Below, in pieces: positions 1 through 5,660 of a DNA stretch of 14,399 bases. The stretch spans positions 1-14,399 of the forward strand of contig JAICPK010000008.1 of assembly GCA_025929855.1 (NCBI GenBank), written 5' to 3'. Positions within the stretch are counted from its first letter, which is position 1. Each line of letters opens with the position of its first letter. Origin of the DNA: Nitrososphaera sp. (GTDB lineage: Archaea > Thermoproteota > Nitrososphaeria > Nitrososphaerales > Nitrososphaeraceae). The position numbers were made by a program, and so were the translations under genes. Under the pieces are notes generated by a model. It was not told the DNA's origin. It made no database searches and saw only the letters and a list, made by a program, of their open reading frames with translations.

Positions 1-338
1 GACCAATAACACCGCCAGCTAACGATACAGGAACAACACCACCAACTAATGAAACAGGAGGCGGAGGAGGACCGATATTTCCTGATCGAGGCGATGTATT
101 TCCATTCGAGAATGAAACATTAACAATAGATCCTGGTGAGGGAATGACATTTCCGCCAACTAATGAAACAGGAGGCGGAGGAGGACCGATATTTCCTGAT
201 CGAGGCGATGTATTTCCATTCGAGAATGAAACATTAACAATAGAACCCGACGAAGGAACAATATCACCCCAGCCACCTGGAGGGGGAGGAACAATAGCAC
301 CAGAAAACGGAACAGGAGCAGGAACAGTAGCACCATAA
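1..338 (+). CDS. C-terminal part of a repeat-rich, sequon-rich surface-type protein (5' end outside window)
   Basis: The frame is open from base 3 to a TAA at 336-338, so this is the 3' end of a gene that begins before the window. The 111 visible residues are low complexity, rich in Pro, Gly, Thr, Asn and acidic residues, with two copies of a 38-residue unit (about PTNETGGGGGPIFPDRG followed by DVFPFENETLTI and a variable linker). Six Asn-x-Thr sequons are visible (NDT, four NET, NGT), as expected for an N-glycosylated secreted archaeal protein or its stalk. There is no C-terminal membrane anchor or lysine-rich tail. It could be the end of an S-layer-like, adhesin or secreted enzyme protein; the functional domain is not in the window. 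That it is a real coding frame rests on the in-frame repeat, the clear composition and the strong terminator just after it. Function is unknown. Confidence 0.75.
   Translation, partial: PITPPANDTGTTPPTNETGGGGGPIFPDRGDVFPFENETLTIDPGEGMTFPPTNETGGGGGPIFPDRGDVFPFENETLTIEPDEGTISPQPPGGGGTIAPENGTGAGTVAP
42..269 (+). repeat. Two tandem 114-bp (38-codon) coding repeats
   Basis: Copy 1 spans 42-155 and copy 2 spans 156-269. Bases 42-130 and 156-244 are identical over 89 bases, while the last 25 bases of each unit have diverged. A weaker partial copy (PPANDTG) precedes at about 12-32. Such near-perfect DNA identity in a period that is a multiple of three points to recent duplication or homogenisation inside the coding frame. 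Confidence 0.95.
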
Positions 339-356
339 GCAGGAGAAGCGGAGTAG

Positions 357-434
357 CAGTAGCAGAGCAGAATATGCTCTGCTACTGAGACATAAACACT
401 CTTTTCATGTTTTTTCTTCTTCTTTATTTTTCTC
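357..434 (+). terminator. 13-bp perfect hairpin followed by T-rich tract
   Basis: Bases 357-369 (CAGTAGCAGAGCA) pair perfectly with 375-387 around a five-base loop. About 15 bases later come T-rich stretches, including T6 at 410-415 and T5 at 427-431. Archaeal termination mainly needs the T tract, so the hairpin plus T tracts mark the 3' end of the preceding repeat-protein transcript. It starts 19 bases after the stop codon. Confidence 0.75.
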
Positions 435-763
435 TAGATATCATACTATACAGTATGCAATACATACTGATTAGGTTAAAACACAACACCTCACAACGTT
501 TAAGCCTAATGTATGCTTACAATTCTAACTAGTAGGCAGTTAGTTACACAGTAGCCAAGTAACATGCTCTATTATAACAAAAAGTGATTGATGATTGTAT
601 GCTATGTTCATAGTCATAGATGAATCCCTAACATATTATAATATGTCTATTTTTATGGACCTGCCAAAATCGGATTTGCATAAAAATTGTGCATAAGCAG
701 CCTAAAAGGATTATACATTCCTTATTATAGTACTACCTTGCATCAAAGGCAGAGTTATAGTAG
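435..763. other. Intergenic region with palindromes; no gene seen
   Basis: No convincing reading frame or RNA gene is visible. It holds a small hairpin (451-457 pairing with 463-469, loop 458-462) and a perfect 16-base palindrome ACATATTATAATATGT at 631-646. A TATA-like TTATTATA lies at about 722-729, which could serve the membrane-protein gene starting at 764 with a leader of roughly ten bases. The promoter assignment is tentative. Confidence 0.4.
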
Positions 764-1846
764 TTGAACTGGCGACTTGTTGCCATCCCTGCAAGTGTGG
801 TACCCTTTATTATCCTGATTATTACTGCTAACGTATCACCTCAGGATATTCTTGCTGTAGGATTTGTACCATTTCTAGCTGCGGCAGCTGCAGCGATCAT
901 CAAAATGCTGCTGCAAGCACTACGATTCAAGTATTTTATCAAACATTTTCTTGGTTACGACGTCGCGTCTACAGGCAAGACTGTAGCTGCTAGGCTGGCT
1001 GGCGAATTCGTTACCCAGACTACCCCCTCTTATGTAGGTGGAGAATTAGTCAGGATAGCATGGCTGTCAAAAAACGGCGTTCCACCAGGCAAGGCCGCAT
1101 GGGTAACGACCATGGAGATAATTGCAGATGTATTCGTTGGCTCGGTGCTGGCATTTATAGCTGGCGCGCTGGCTATTTACCGGGGAGGAAGCGTTGTTGG
1201 ATTGGCTGTAATTCTGATAACAATTCCAACCTTGGCCGTCTGGTTGGGACTTATCATCTTTTCTGCCAAACGAACCCTTCGCCTACCCTCATTTTCTCAA
1301 AGGATAGTGGAAAAGTTCTTGTCAAAAAAAAGGGCCGAGAACCTGATCAATACATCTAACATTGCTATTGCAGACCTGTGTAGTATGAGCCGGGAAATTT
1401 TCAACTCCAAGAAATCCATCCGCACATTTGCGGTTGGAATAGCAATAACCGTTATTGCATTTATTTTTTATGGCATATCCTTTATGGTTCTTGCCAATGC
1501 AGTCGAACCACGAATCGGCTTATTTGACTCATTGATGGCTACCTCAGCATCAACGGCAGTGGCAAACCTGCCAATAACAATAGGGGGCTCAGGGCTTGCC
1601 GAACTTGGTATTTGGGCATATCTTGCAAATCTGAGTGGCATACCAAACCTTGACGACGTGATCACAGACTCACAATTGAACGTGATTATTGCGTGGAGGA
1701 TAGCTAGTTACCACGTGCCACTCGTCCTTTGTTGGATCGCTCTCATGAAGATCACTGTATACAGGGTTCCAGCTCCCAATATCCGGCAGCCAATCAAAGG
1801 AAATCAAGACAAAAAGTCGGAGAATGATAGTAGCCTTACACAATAG
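764..1846 (+). CDS. Polytopic membrane protein, lysylphosphatidylglycerol synthase TM / AglD flippase-like family
   Basis: 360 residues, very hydrophobic, with about seven or eight predicted membrane spans (for example residues 6-23, 33-51, 118-138, 144-166, 222-245, 305-332). The family signature is recognisable: a GEF motif at 80-82, then PSYVGGE at 88-94 and an Arg-rich cytosolic stretch, a Gly-rich segment TIGGSGLAELG near 272-282, and an Arg-anchored last span WRIASYHVP near 311-319. This matches the PF03706 type (LPG_synthase_TM, UPF0104), related to the membrane part of MprF and AglD. Members are thought to move or modify lipid-linked intermediates; the substrate is unknown here. The start is TTG at 764, forced because a TAG lies directly in frame at 761-763. 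It has a charged, polar C-terminal tail from 335. Its neighbour upstream is a sequon-rich surface protein, so a role in glycan-lipid handling is possible but inferred only. Confidence 0.85.
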   Translation: MNWRLVAIPASVVPFIILIITANVSPQDILAVGFVPFLAAAAAAIIKMLLQALRFKYFIKHFLGYDVASTGKTVAARLAGEFVTQTTPSYVGGELVRIAWLSKNGVPPGKAAWVTTMEIIADVFVGSVLAFIAGALAIYRGGSVVGLAVILITIPTLAVWLGLIIFSAKRTLRLPSFSQRIVEKFLSKKRAENLINTSNIAIADLCSMSREIFNSKKSIRTFAVGIAITVIAFIFYGISFMVLANAVEPRIGLFDSLMATSASTAVANLPITIGGSGLAELGIWAYLANLSGIPNLDDVITDSQLNVIIAWRIASYHVPLVLCWIALMKITVYRVPAPNIRQPIKGNQDKKSENDSSLTQ

Positions 1847-2508
1847 GGCGGGGGCTGGCCATAAAGAATACCTGAGGTTTCCTTGCTAGGTAACAGATAT
1901 CACAAAGACTTGGCATTATAATACAAGAAGTTGCTTTGGATTTTACAAGGCGAGGTTCACGTAATTTTATTCATTCTTATATCAAGGATATGATAAGAAA
2001 TTATCTAACCTAGCAAACAAAAGTAAGTACTTACTCCACAAGCCTACAGCACAATTTTCATATGTTTGCAACACATTCCTTCTTCAAAAGTATCAACAAG
2101 CCTCGCATTAGTAAATTGAATCAATTACGACTACAAACTATCATGGCAAGATCTGTTAGATGTAAATCTATCTTTGCTAGATGGCTCTCTGCAGTAATTT
2201 GATTCACATAGTAAACGCCGGATCTATCTCGGCAACATACGAAGTCGCAAGTTCCGCATCAGATTTTAGATGTAATTCACGGTACTTGGGTTACCTAGTC
2301 TCTCTTCTGAATCGTTTGAGACGGGGATATAAATGGAAGTTGACCATCGTAAGCCATGTTGTAGAGTCGAGAAAAATTGCAACCCCAAATGATGGAGGTG
2401 GCGAGTGCTAAAATTAAACTGACATGTGCTTGACTCAAAGAGAATAGTGGACACTTGCTACGCAAAACTCGTACTGCTTGGAAATAATAGTCTCGTTCAT
2501 TAAGGATT
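1847..2508. other. Long gene-poor intergenic region
   Basis: I find no protein-like frame and no tRNA, SRP RNA or RNase P signature by eye. Short open frames (for example 2181-2411 on plus, 2266-2454 on minus) have no recognisable composition and no promoter of their own. The region is AT-rich near 1920-2130, with a 9-bp inverted repeat (TTGCTAGGT 1883-1891 and its complement 2008-2016). The 2150-2500 part is less AT-rich and could hide a noncoding RNA or a decayed gene, but nothing supports a specific call. Confidence 0.4.
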
Positions 2509-2587
2509 GGGTGGTGGCGTGTGGTTCAAGTACATGCTACCGTGGGGGGTAGTGAACCAGTGGGATCAATGTGTAATGCCACCACCT
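2509..2587. other. Nested stem-loop element, candidate structured RNA or 3' UTR structure
   Basis: Three nested helices are visible. The outer one pairs 2510-2518 (GGTGGTGGC) with 2578-2586, extendable by wobble pairs. The middle one pairs 2522-2528 (TGGTTCA) with 2553-2559. The apical one pairs 2537-2541 (CTACC) with 2548-2552. The element ends eight bases from the stop codon of the minus-strand gene at 2595, so on that strand it would be its 3' UTR; there is no T tract after it. Which strand is transcribed is not known. Confidence 0.4.
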
Positions 2588-2594
2588 TCACTGA

Positions 2595-3047
2595 TTATGC
2601 GTCCTCAATATCCTCCTCCACAGGAGAAGAGGATGTAGCAGGTAGGTCAGATTCGACATCCATCAGTTGTAGCTCCTGCAACTCAAAACGATATATTGCC
2701 ATCATGTCAAGGCCAAACTTCGTCTTAAGGAGCTCGACTACTTTGGCACTCAAGCTAGCCATGAACACTTTGATCTTGTACTCATATACAAAGCCCTTCA
2801 TAAAATCCGACATCTTCATTGATTTGGGGACGTCTAGCCCCTCAACGATTGTTCTGCCATCCGGCATCTGTTCGTAGACCTGGATATCGACTTTGTTATC
2901 ACTTTCGTAAATGTCAAGGAAGTAGCCGGTCCTTGTTATTACTTCGGGCTGGCCAAACTGGGCAGATCTTATCTCGTCCTCTGCCCATTTGGGAAGTCCC
3001 TCTTCCTGAGAGCTATCCTCACTCTTTGTTACCTTTGTCCTTCCCAT
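2595..3047 (-). CDS. Small acidic hypothetical protein, divergent from cdvB
   Basis: 150 residues starting at ATG 3047 and ending with TAA. I do not recognise a named family. The N-terminal 25 residues are charged and probably disordered; residues 30-130 look folded, with alternating beta-type stretches (TGYFLDIYES, KVDIQVYEQ) and a helical part (SAKVVELLKTKFG); the tail from 130 is acidic (VEEDIEDA). There is no signal peptide, membrane span or metal-binding cluster. A TATA-like box at 3075-3081 lies about 31 bases before the ATG, giving a near-leaderless transcript, and this supports it as a real gene. It shares a short divergent promoter region with the CdvB homologue. A plus-strand frame at 2521-2877 overlaps it but has the look of a shadow. 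Confidence 0.7.
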   Translation of the reverse strand: MGRTKVTKSEDSSQEEGLPKWAEDEIRSAQFGQPEVITRTGYFLDIYESDNKVDIQVYEQMPDGRTIVEGLDVPKSMKMSDFMKGFVYEYKIKVFMASLSAKVVELLKTKFGLDMMAIYRFELQELQLMDVESDLPATSSSPVEEDIEDA

Positions 3048-3074
3048 AATGCTAGTCTAGCGTATATCATTGCA

Positions 3075-3081
3075 TTTAATA
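3075..3081 (-). promoter_or_regulatory. TATA-like box for the 150-residue hypothetical gene
   Basis: On the minus strand the sequence reads TATTAAA, centred about 31 bases upstream of the ATG at 3047. With the usual archaeal spacing of about 26 bases to the start site, transcription would begin four or five bases before the ATG. Confidence 0.5.
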
Positions 3082-3159
3082 GCTTTTCCAACCCAGTTGC
3101 GTAGCCAGCTAAGTATGTCTACAAAATATAACTAGATGGTTATTCAATTATGACGTTTC

Positions 3160-3166
3160 TATTTAA
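3160..3166 (+). promoter_or_regulatory. TATA-like box for the cdvB homologue
   Basis: TATTTAA centred at 3163 is about 27 bases upstream of the ATG at 3191. That places the transcription start at or next to the A of the ATG, the typical leaderless arrangement, and fits the absence of a Shine-Dalgarno sequence. Confidence 0.6.
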
Positions 3167-3190
3167 CGCCATTATCGCTGGTTAGTTGCT

Positions 3191-3856
3191 ATGACAAGCT
3201 TCAGCAGCAACTGGATAAAAGACAATAAACCAACAGTGTCTGAAATGATAAAGCAGAATGTCGGTCAAGCACAACCACTTAAACCGAGAATCGAGCTTGC
3301 CAAGAAGAAGGTTCAGGCACAGAACCAAAAGCTAGAGACGATTCTGGAGAAACTACGAGGCAAAGAAAGATCTCTCTTCAACCAAACTGTTTATGCTCTT
3401 CAGAAACATGATATTCAGCAGGGCAAGATGATCTCAAATGAGATCGCTCAAGTGAGAAAGACAACCAAGATGATCTCACAGCTCAAGATCGCGCTGGAAC
3501 AGATACAGCTCAGATTGGAATCCACTATCGATCTTGGAGATGTTATGGTGGCAATCGGTCCTGCAATGGGTGCACTGACAAAAGTGAGGACAGGAATTGG
3601 AGGAGTAATGCCGGAAGTAGACAGAGAACTTGGAGAAATTAATGGCGTGTTCAGCGACATCATGATGAGCGCAGGATCTCTGGGTCACAGCTCATTTGCC
3701 TTTGACGCAAGTGGAGAAGAAGTGGACAGAATACTTGCAGAGGCAGGCGCAGTGGCGGAGCAAAGGATGAACGAAAGCTTCCCCGATGTCCCAATTGGAT
3801 CATACTCCAGCAGCGGCGGCAGCATCCGGACATCAGCAGGTGAGCATCCACAATAA
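3191..3856 (+). CDS. cdvB: ESCRT-III-like cell division protein, CdvB/Snf7 family
   Basis: 221 residues, the length of thaumarchaeal CdvB proteins. Residues 27-115 form a long, basic, charged helical hairpin (ELAKKKVQAQNQKLETILEKL, then a second helix through QVRKTTKMISQLKIALEQIQLRLE) as in the Snf7 core of ESCRT-III. The rest is more acidic, and a Pro-containing FPDVP at 197-201 resembles a MIM2 motif that in other systems binds the MIT domain of the Vps4-type ATPase CdvC; this is inference. The C-terminal tail is Ser/Gly-rich, with no winged-helix domain. CdvB polymers constrict the membrane at division in archaea with the Cdv system. No cdvA or cdvC is adjacent, as expected for one of several cdvB paralogues scattered in these genomes. 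ATG start follows a well-placed TATA box. A T-rich terminator follows the stop. Confidence 0.87.
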   Translation: MTSFSSNWIKDNKPTVSEMIKQNVGQAQPLKPRIELAKKKVQAQNQKLETILEKLRGKERSLFNQTVYALQKHDIQQGKMISNEIAQVRKTTKMISQLKIALEQIQLRLESTIDLGDVMVAIGPAMGALTKVRTGIGGVMPEVDRELGEINGVFSDIMMSAGSLGHSSFAFDASGEEVDRILAEAGAVAEQRMNESFPDVPIGSYSSSGGSIRTSAGEHPQ

Positions 3857-3870
3857 GAAATTACCTATAT

Positions 3871-3892
3871 CTCTCTTTTTTCTTTTTTGTTT
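3871..3892 (+). terminator. T-rich terminator after cdvB
   Basis: A pyrimidine stretch with two T6 runs (3876-3881 and 3883-3888) begins 15 bases after the cdvB stop. Runs of T on the coding strand are the main archaeal termination signal. No stable hairpin precedes it. Confidence 0.65.
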
Positions 3893-4160
3893 AAATATTC
3901 AGTTTTGAATGGTTAAAATATTTATTTCTTGTAATTGCGGATTTTGCAAACGGAATGACTTCAACTGCCGGAATATATTGTGCTTATAATCCGAAATCTA
4001 GGCAACTATGTCCCCTTGCATCCATCTCATAGACATTGAACATTGTGTCGTTAAACATGATATCGATTTAGGGTTTATCATATGACAATATGGATATACA
4101 CATATTGTATCTCCATTGTATCTCCAATGCCAACATTTTCTCAGAACATTAAAGGCACTC
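3893..4160. other. Convergent intergenic region with short repeats
   Basis: This lies between the 3' ends of cdvB and rps4 and contains no supported gene. It contains a hairpin ACAATATG (4085-4092) with its complement (4101-4108), overlapping an 11-base tandem duplication ATTGTATCTCC at 4104-4114 and 4115-4125. On the minus strand the hairpin could mark the end of the rps13-rps4 transcript, but no strong T tract follows it. Confidence 0.4.
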
Positions 4161-4673
4161 TTATGATGCCGACGCCGGCTGCACTGCAGCAGCGCCAGGG
4201 ACTTCAATATGGATCATTATTTGGTGTTCCTCTTCCGCCTTAACTATGTAGCCTGGTATGTTCACTTTGCGGTTGCCTATAGAGACATGGCCATGGCTCA
4301 CTATCTGCCTTGCCTGGTAGGGTGATGTGGTGCCGATCTTTTTCATGACTATTGTCTGAAGGCGCCGCTCTAGCAGGTCTTCGATTTTCAGGTTCAATAT
4401 GTCATCAAGTGTCGCACCCTCTCTTGTTAGACCAAGCCTGTTCAAAAAGTTCAGCAGTCTCTTTTCCTTTTCTGCTCTCAGTTCGGCTGAGAGTGCCAAA
4501 AGAGCTCGAGCTTGGTTCCTGATCCTTGCAACCTCCGTCTGGGCCTTCCAAAGCTCACGCTTATTCCTAAGGCCATAGGAGCCCATGATATAAAGCTCTG
4601 CGTTCAGTTGGTCTGTAGTCCAGATCATTCTGGGCCTGTGGAAGGTTTTCTTTGCCTTACGAGGATCTCCCAT
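4161..4673 (-). CDS. rps4: Small-subunit ribosomal protein uS4 (S4)
   Basis: 170 residues starting at ATG 4673. The N-terminus (MGDPRKAKKTFHRPRMIW) is the archaeal form, lacking the zinc-finger cysteines of some bacterial S4. The S4 RNA-binding fold is seen at about 102-150, with the ERRLQTIV and ARQIVSHGHVSIGNRKVNIPG segments. Archaeal uS4 is typically 170-190 residues, so it is full length; the last 12 residues are an Ala/Pro-rich tail. The protein binds 16S rRNA early in 30S assembly. It lies 16 bases after the rps13 stop, in the same operon, and ends facing cdvB. In many archaea the order continues with rps11 and RNA polymerase subunit D; here that continuation is absent from the following region. 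Confidence 0.97.
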   Translation of the reverse strand: MGDPRKAKKTFHRPRMIWTTDQLNAELYIMGSYGLRNKRELWKAQTEVARIRNQARALLALSAELRAEKEKRLLNFLNRLGLTREGATLDDILNLKIEDLLERRLQTIVMKKIGTTSPYQARQIVSHGHVSIGNRKVNIPGYIVKAEEEHQIMIHIEVPGAAAVQPASAS

Positions 4674-4689
4674 TTAGCACCACTATCGT

Positions 4690-5271
4690 CTATTTCTTGG
4701 CTGGCTCCTTTGATGGTGGGGCTGGATTGGTTGTACCCCCACCACCACCACCAGCAGCAGGAGCAGGAGTAGGAGTAGGAGCAGCTTCTGCTCCTGGTGC
4801 AGCCGGTGCTACTCCAGGCATAGCCTTGACTTTCTTGACTCCCACTGCTCCACCTCTTCTGCCCGTGGTTCTGGTACACTGGCCCCTTACTCTTAGTCCA
4901 AACATGTGCCTATATCCACGCCAACTCATTACGAGCTTTTCGCGCTCAATATCATTTGAAGCAGCAAAATCGAGATCCGAAGTTATCATGTGGTTGTTTG
5001 AGCCGTCATCCATATTCTTCCTCCGGTTGAGGTACCATTGTGGGATCCCTGCCCTAGCAGGGTTGGAGATTGCCTGCTCTATCTCGCGGATATCGTTTTC
5101 AGTCAAAAGACCAACACGCATGTTAGGGTTAATGTTGAGCGACTGAATCAACACTTGAGCAAAATTATAACCTACTCCTTTAATTTCACTAAGCGCAACA
5201 ATCAATTTCTTGCCGCCCTCAATGTCCTTTCCAGCGATTCTGAGGATATGTTTATACTCGGACGCAGACAA
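4690..5271 (-). CDS. rps13: Small-subunit ribosomal protein uS13 (S13) with long Ala/Pro/Gly tail
   Basis: 193 residues from the TTG at 5271. Core residues 1-150 are a typical archaeal uS13: YKHILRIAGKDIEG at 6-19, a helix-two-turn-helix region (EIKGVGYNFAQVLIQSLNI), and the rRNA-binding end WRGYRHMFGLRVRGQCTRTTG at about 117-137. The start is chosen because archaeal uS13 begins two to six residues before this YKHILRIAG-type block and a TATA-like TTTTTATT lies near 5299-5306. An upstream in-frame TTG at 5328 would add 19 residues (MACWIQHG...) not expected in the family. The tail from 151 is a low-complexity Ala/Pro/Gly/Thr stretch with a G6 run, longer than in most archaeal uS13, encoded by short repeats. 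The protein sits at the 30S head and contacts tRNA and the 50S bridge. It is the first gene of the rps13-rps4 pair. Confidence 0.95.
   Translation of the reverse strand: MSASEYKHILRIAGKDIEGGKKLIVALSEIKGVGYNFAQVLIQSLNINPNMRVGLLTENDIREIEQAISNPARAGIPQWYLNRRKNMDDGSNNHMITSDLDFAASNDIEREKLVMSWRGYRHMFGLRVRGQCTRTTGRRGGAVGVKKVKAMPGVAPAAPGAEAAPTPTPAPAAGGGGGGTTNPAPPSKEPAKK
4731..4800. repeat. Short-period repeat tract encoding the uS13 tail
   Basis: On the plus strand this is a run of CCA triplets followed by CAG and imperfect GGAGTA/GGAGCA hexamers. It encodes the Ala/Pro/Gly-rich tail of uS13 on the minus strand. The frame is kept throughout. Such a tract could change length by slippage. Confidence 0.7.
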
Positions 5272-5298
5272 ACTAAAATCACGAAACAATATTCGGCA

Positions 5299-5306
5299 AT
5301 AAAAAC
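5299..5306 (-). promoter_or_regulatory. TATA-like box proposed for rps13
   Basis: On the minus strand this reads as a T-rich TATA-like TTTTTATT about 31 bases before the TTG at 5271. It would give a near-leaderless rps13 mRNA and supports the shorter start. The match to the TATA consensus is weak, so this is tentative. Confidence 0.35.
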
Positions 5307-5660
5307 CATGCTGGATCCAACAGGCCAATAACTTTGTAAAATTTACAATATTGCCATTTGTACGAGCCTTAGATCTTCACTATGAATTCACAAGCTTTTT
5401 GATCAAAAATTTGGTTATTGGAAGGCATCGATTCAGCAATACATTATACTTACTAATATGGGCTGTGCCCCTAGTGGCTAAACAATCTTATTGAGAGGAT
5501 GTAATCAGACTTTAAAAAATTGCTGGATGATAAGCCATCTAAATGGTAAAAGAGCAAGCGTAGAGGAAAATTACAAATACCAGAGCTGGCTATCAAAAAA
5601 CCCGTGTTGAGTTCTAACAATCTTTAAATTTGTGTTGACTAAGAAACCTCCATCTTCAAT
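5307..5660. other. Divergent intergenic region between rps13 and the AAA+ operon, with palindromes
   Basis: No gene or tRNA is supported. It holds a 15-base inverted repeat TTGTAAAATTTACAA (5334-5348), a 14-base perfect palindrome TTTTTGATCAAAAA (5396-5409), and two direct copies of GTGTTGA (5604-5610 and 5632-5638) that bracket the TATA box of the AAA+ gene. These are possible transcription factor sites, but nothing in the window shows binding. Confidence 0.4.
5623..5629 (+). promoter_or_regulatory. TATA-like box for the AAA+ ATPase / VWA operon
   Basis: TTTAAAT centred at 5626 is about 35 bases before the ATG at 5661, predicting a leader of about eight or nine bases without a Shine-Dalgarno motif. 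It is flanked by direct repeats GTGTTGA at 5604-5610 and 5632-5638. Confidence 0.55.

Noticed and set aside
584..650. Possible C/D box sRNA near TTGATGATT
   Set aside because: A C-like box is present but no D box (CTGA) at suitable distance.
2181..2411. 76-residue plus-strand open frame in the gene-poor region
   Set aside because: No promoter at suitable spacing, mixed composition and no motif; a minus-strand frame at 2266-2454 is equally unsupported.
2521..2877. 118-residue plus-strand open frame with GTG start
   Set aside because: Mostly antisense to the 150-residue acidic protein, Ser/Thr-rich shadow composition, and its start lies inside the nested stem-loop.
4652..5146. 164-residue plus-strand open frame
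   Set aside because: It lies antisense across uS13 and the start of uS4, and its composition is set by the repeat tract of the uS13 tail.
5272..5328. N-terminal extension of uS13 from the TTG at 5328
   Set aside because: The 19 extra residues do not look like any uS13 N-terminus and the shorter TTG start has a better-placed TATA-like element.
5461..5540. Possible tRNA near GGGCTGTGCCCC
   Set aside because: The GGGC/GCCC pairing is only a short hairpin; no T-loop or acceptor stem of correct spacing could be found.
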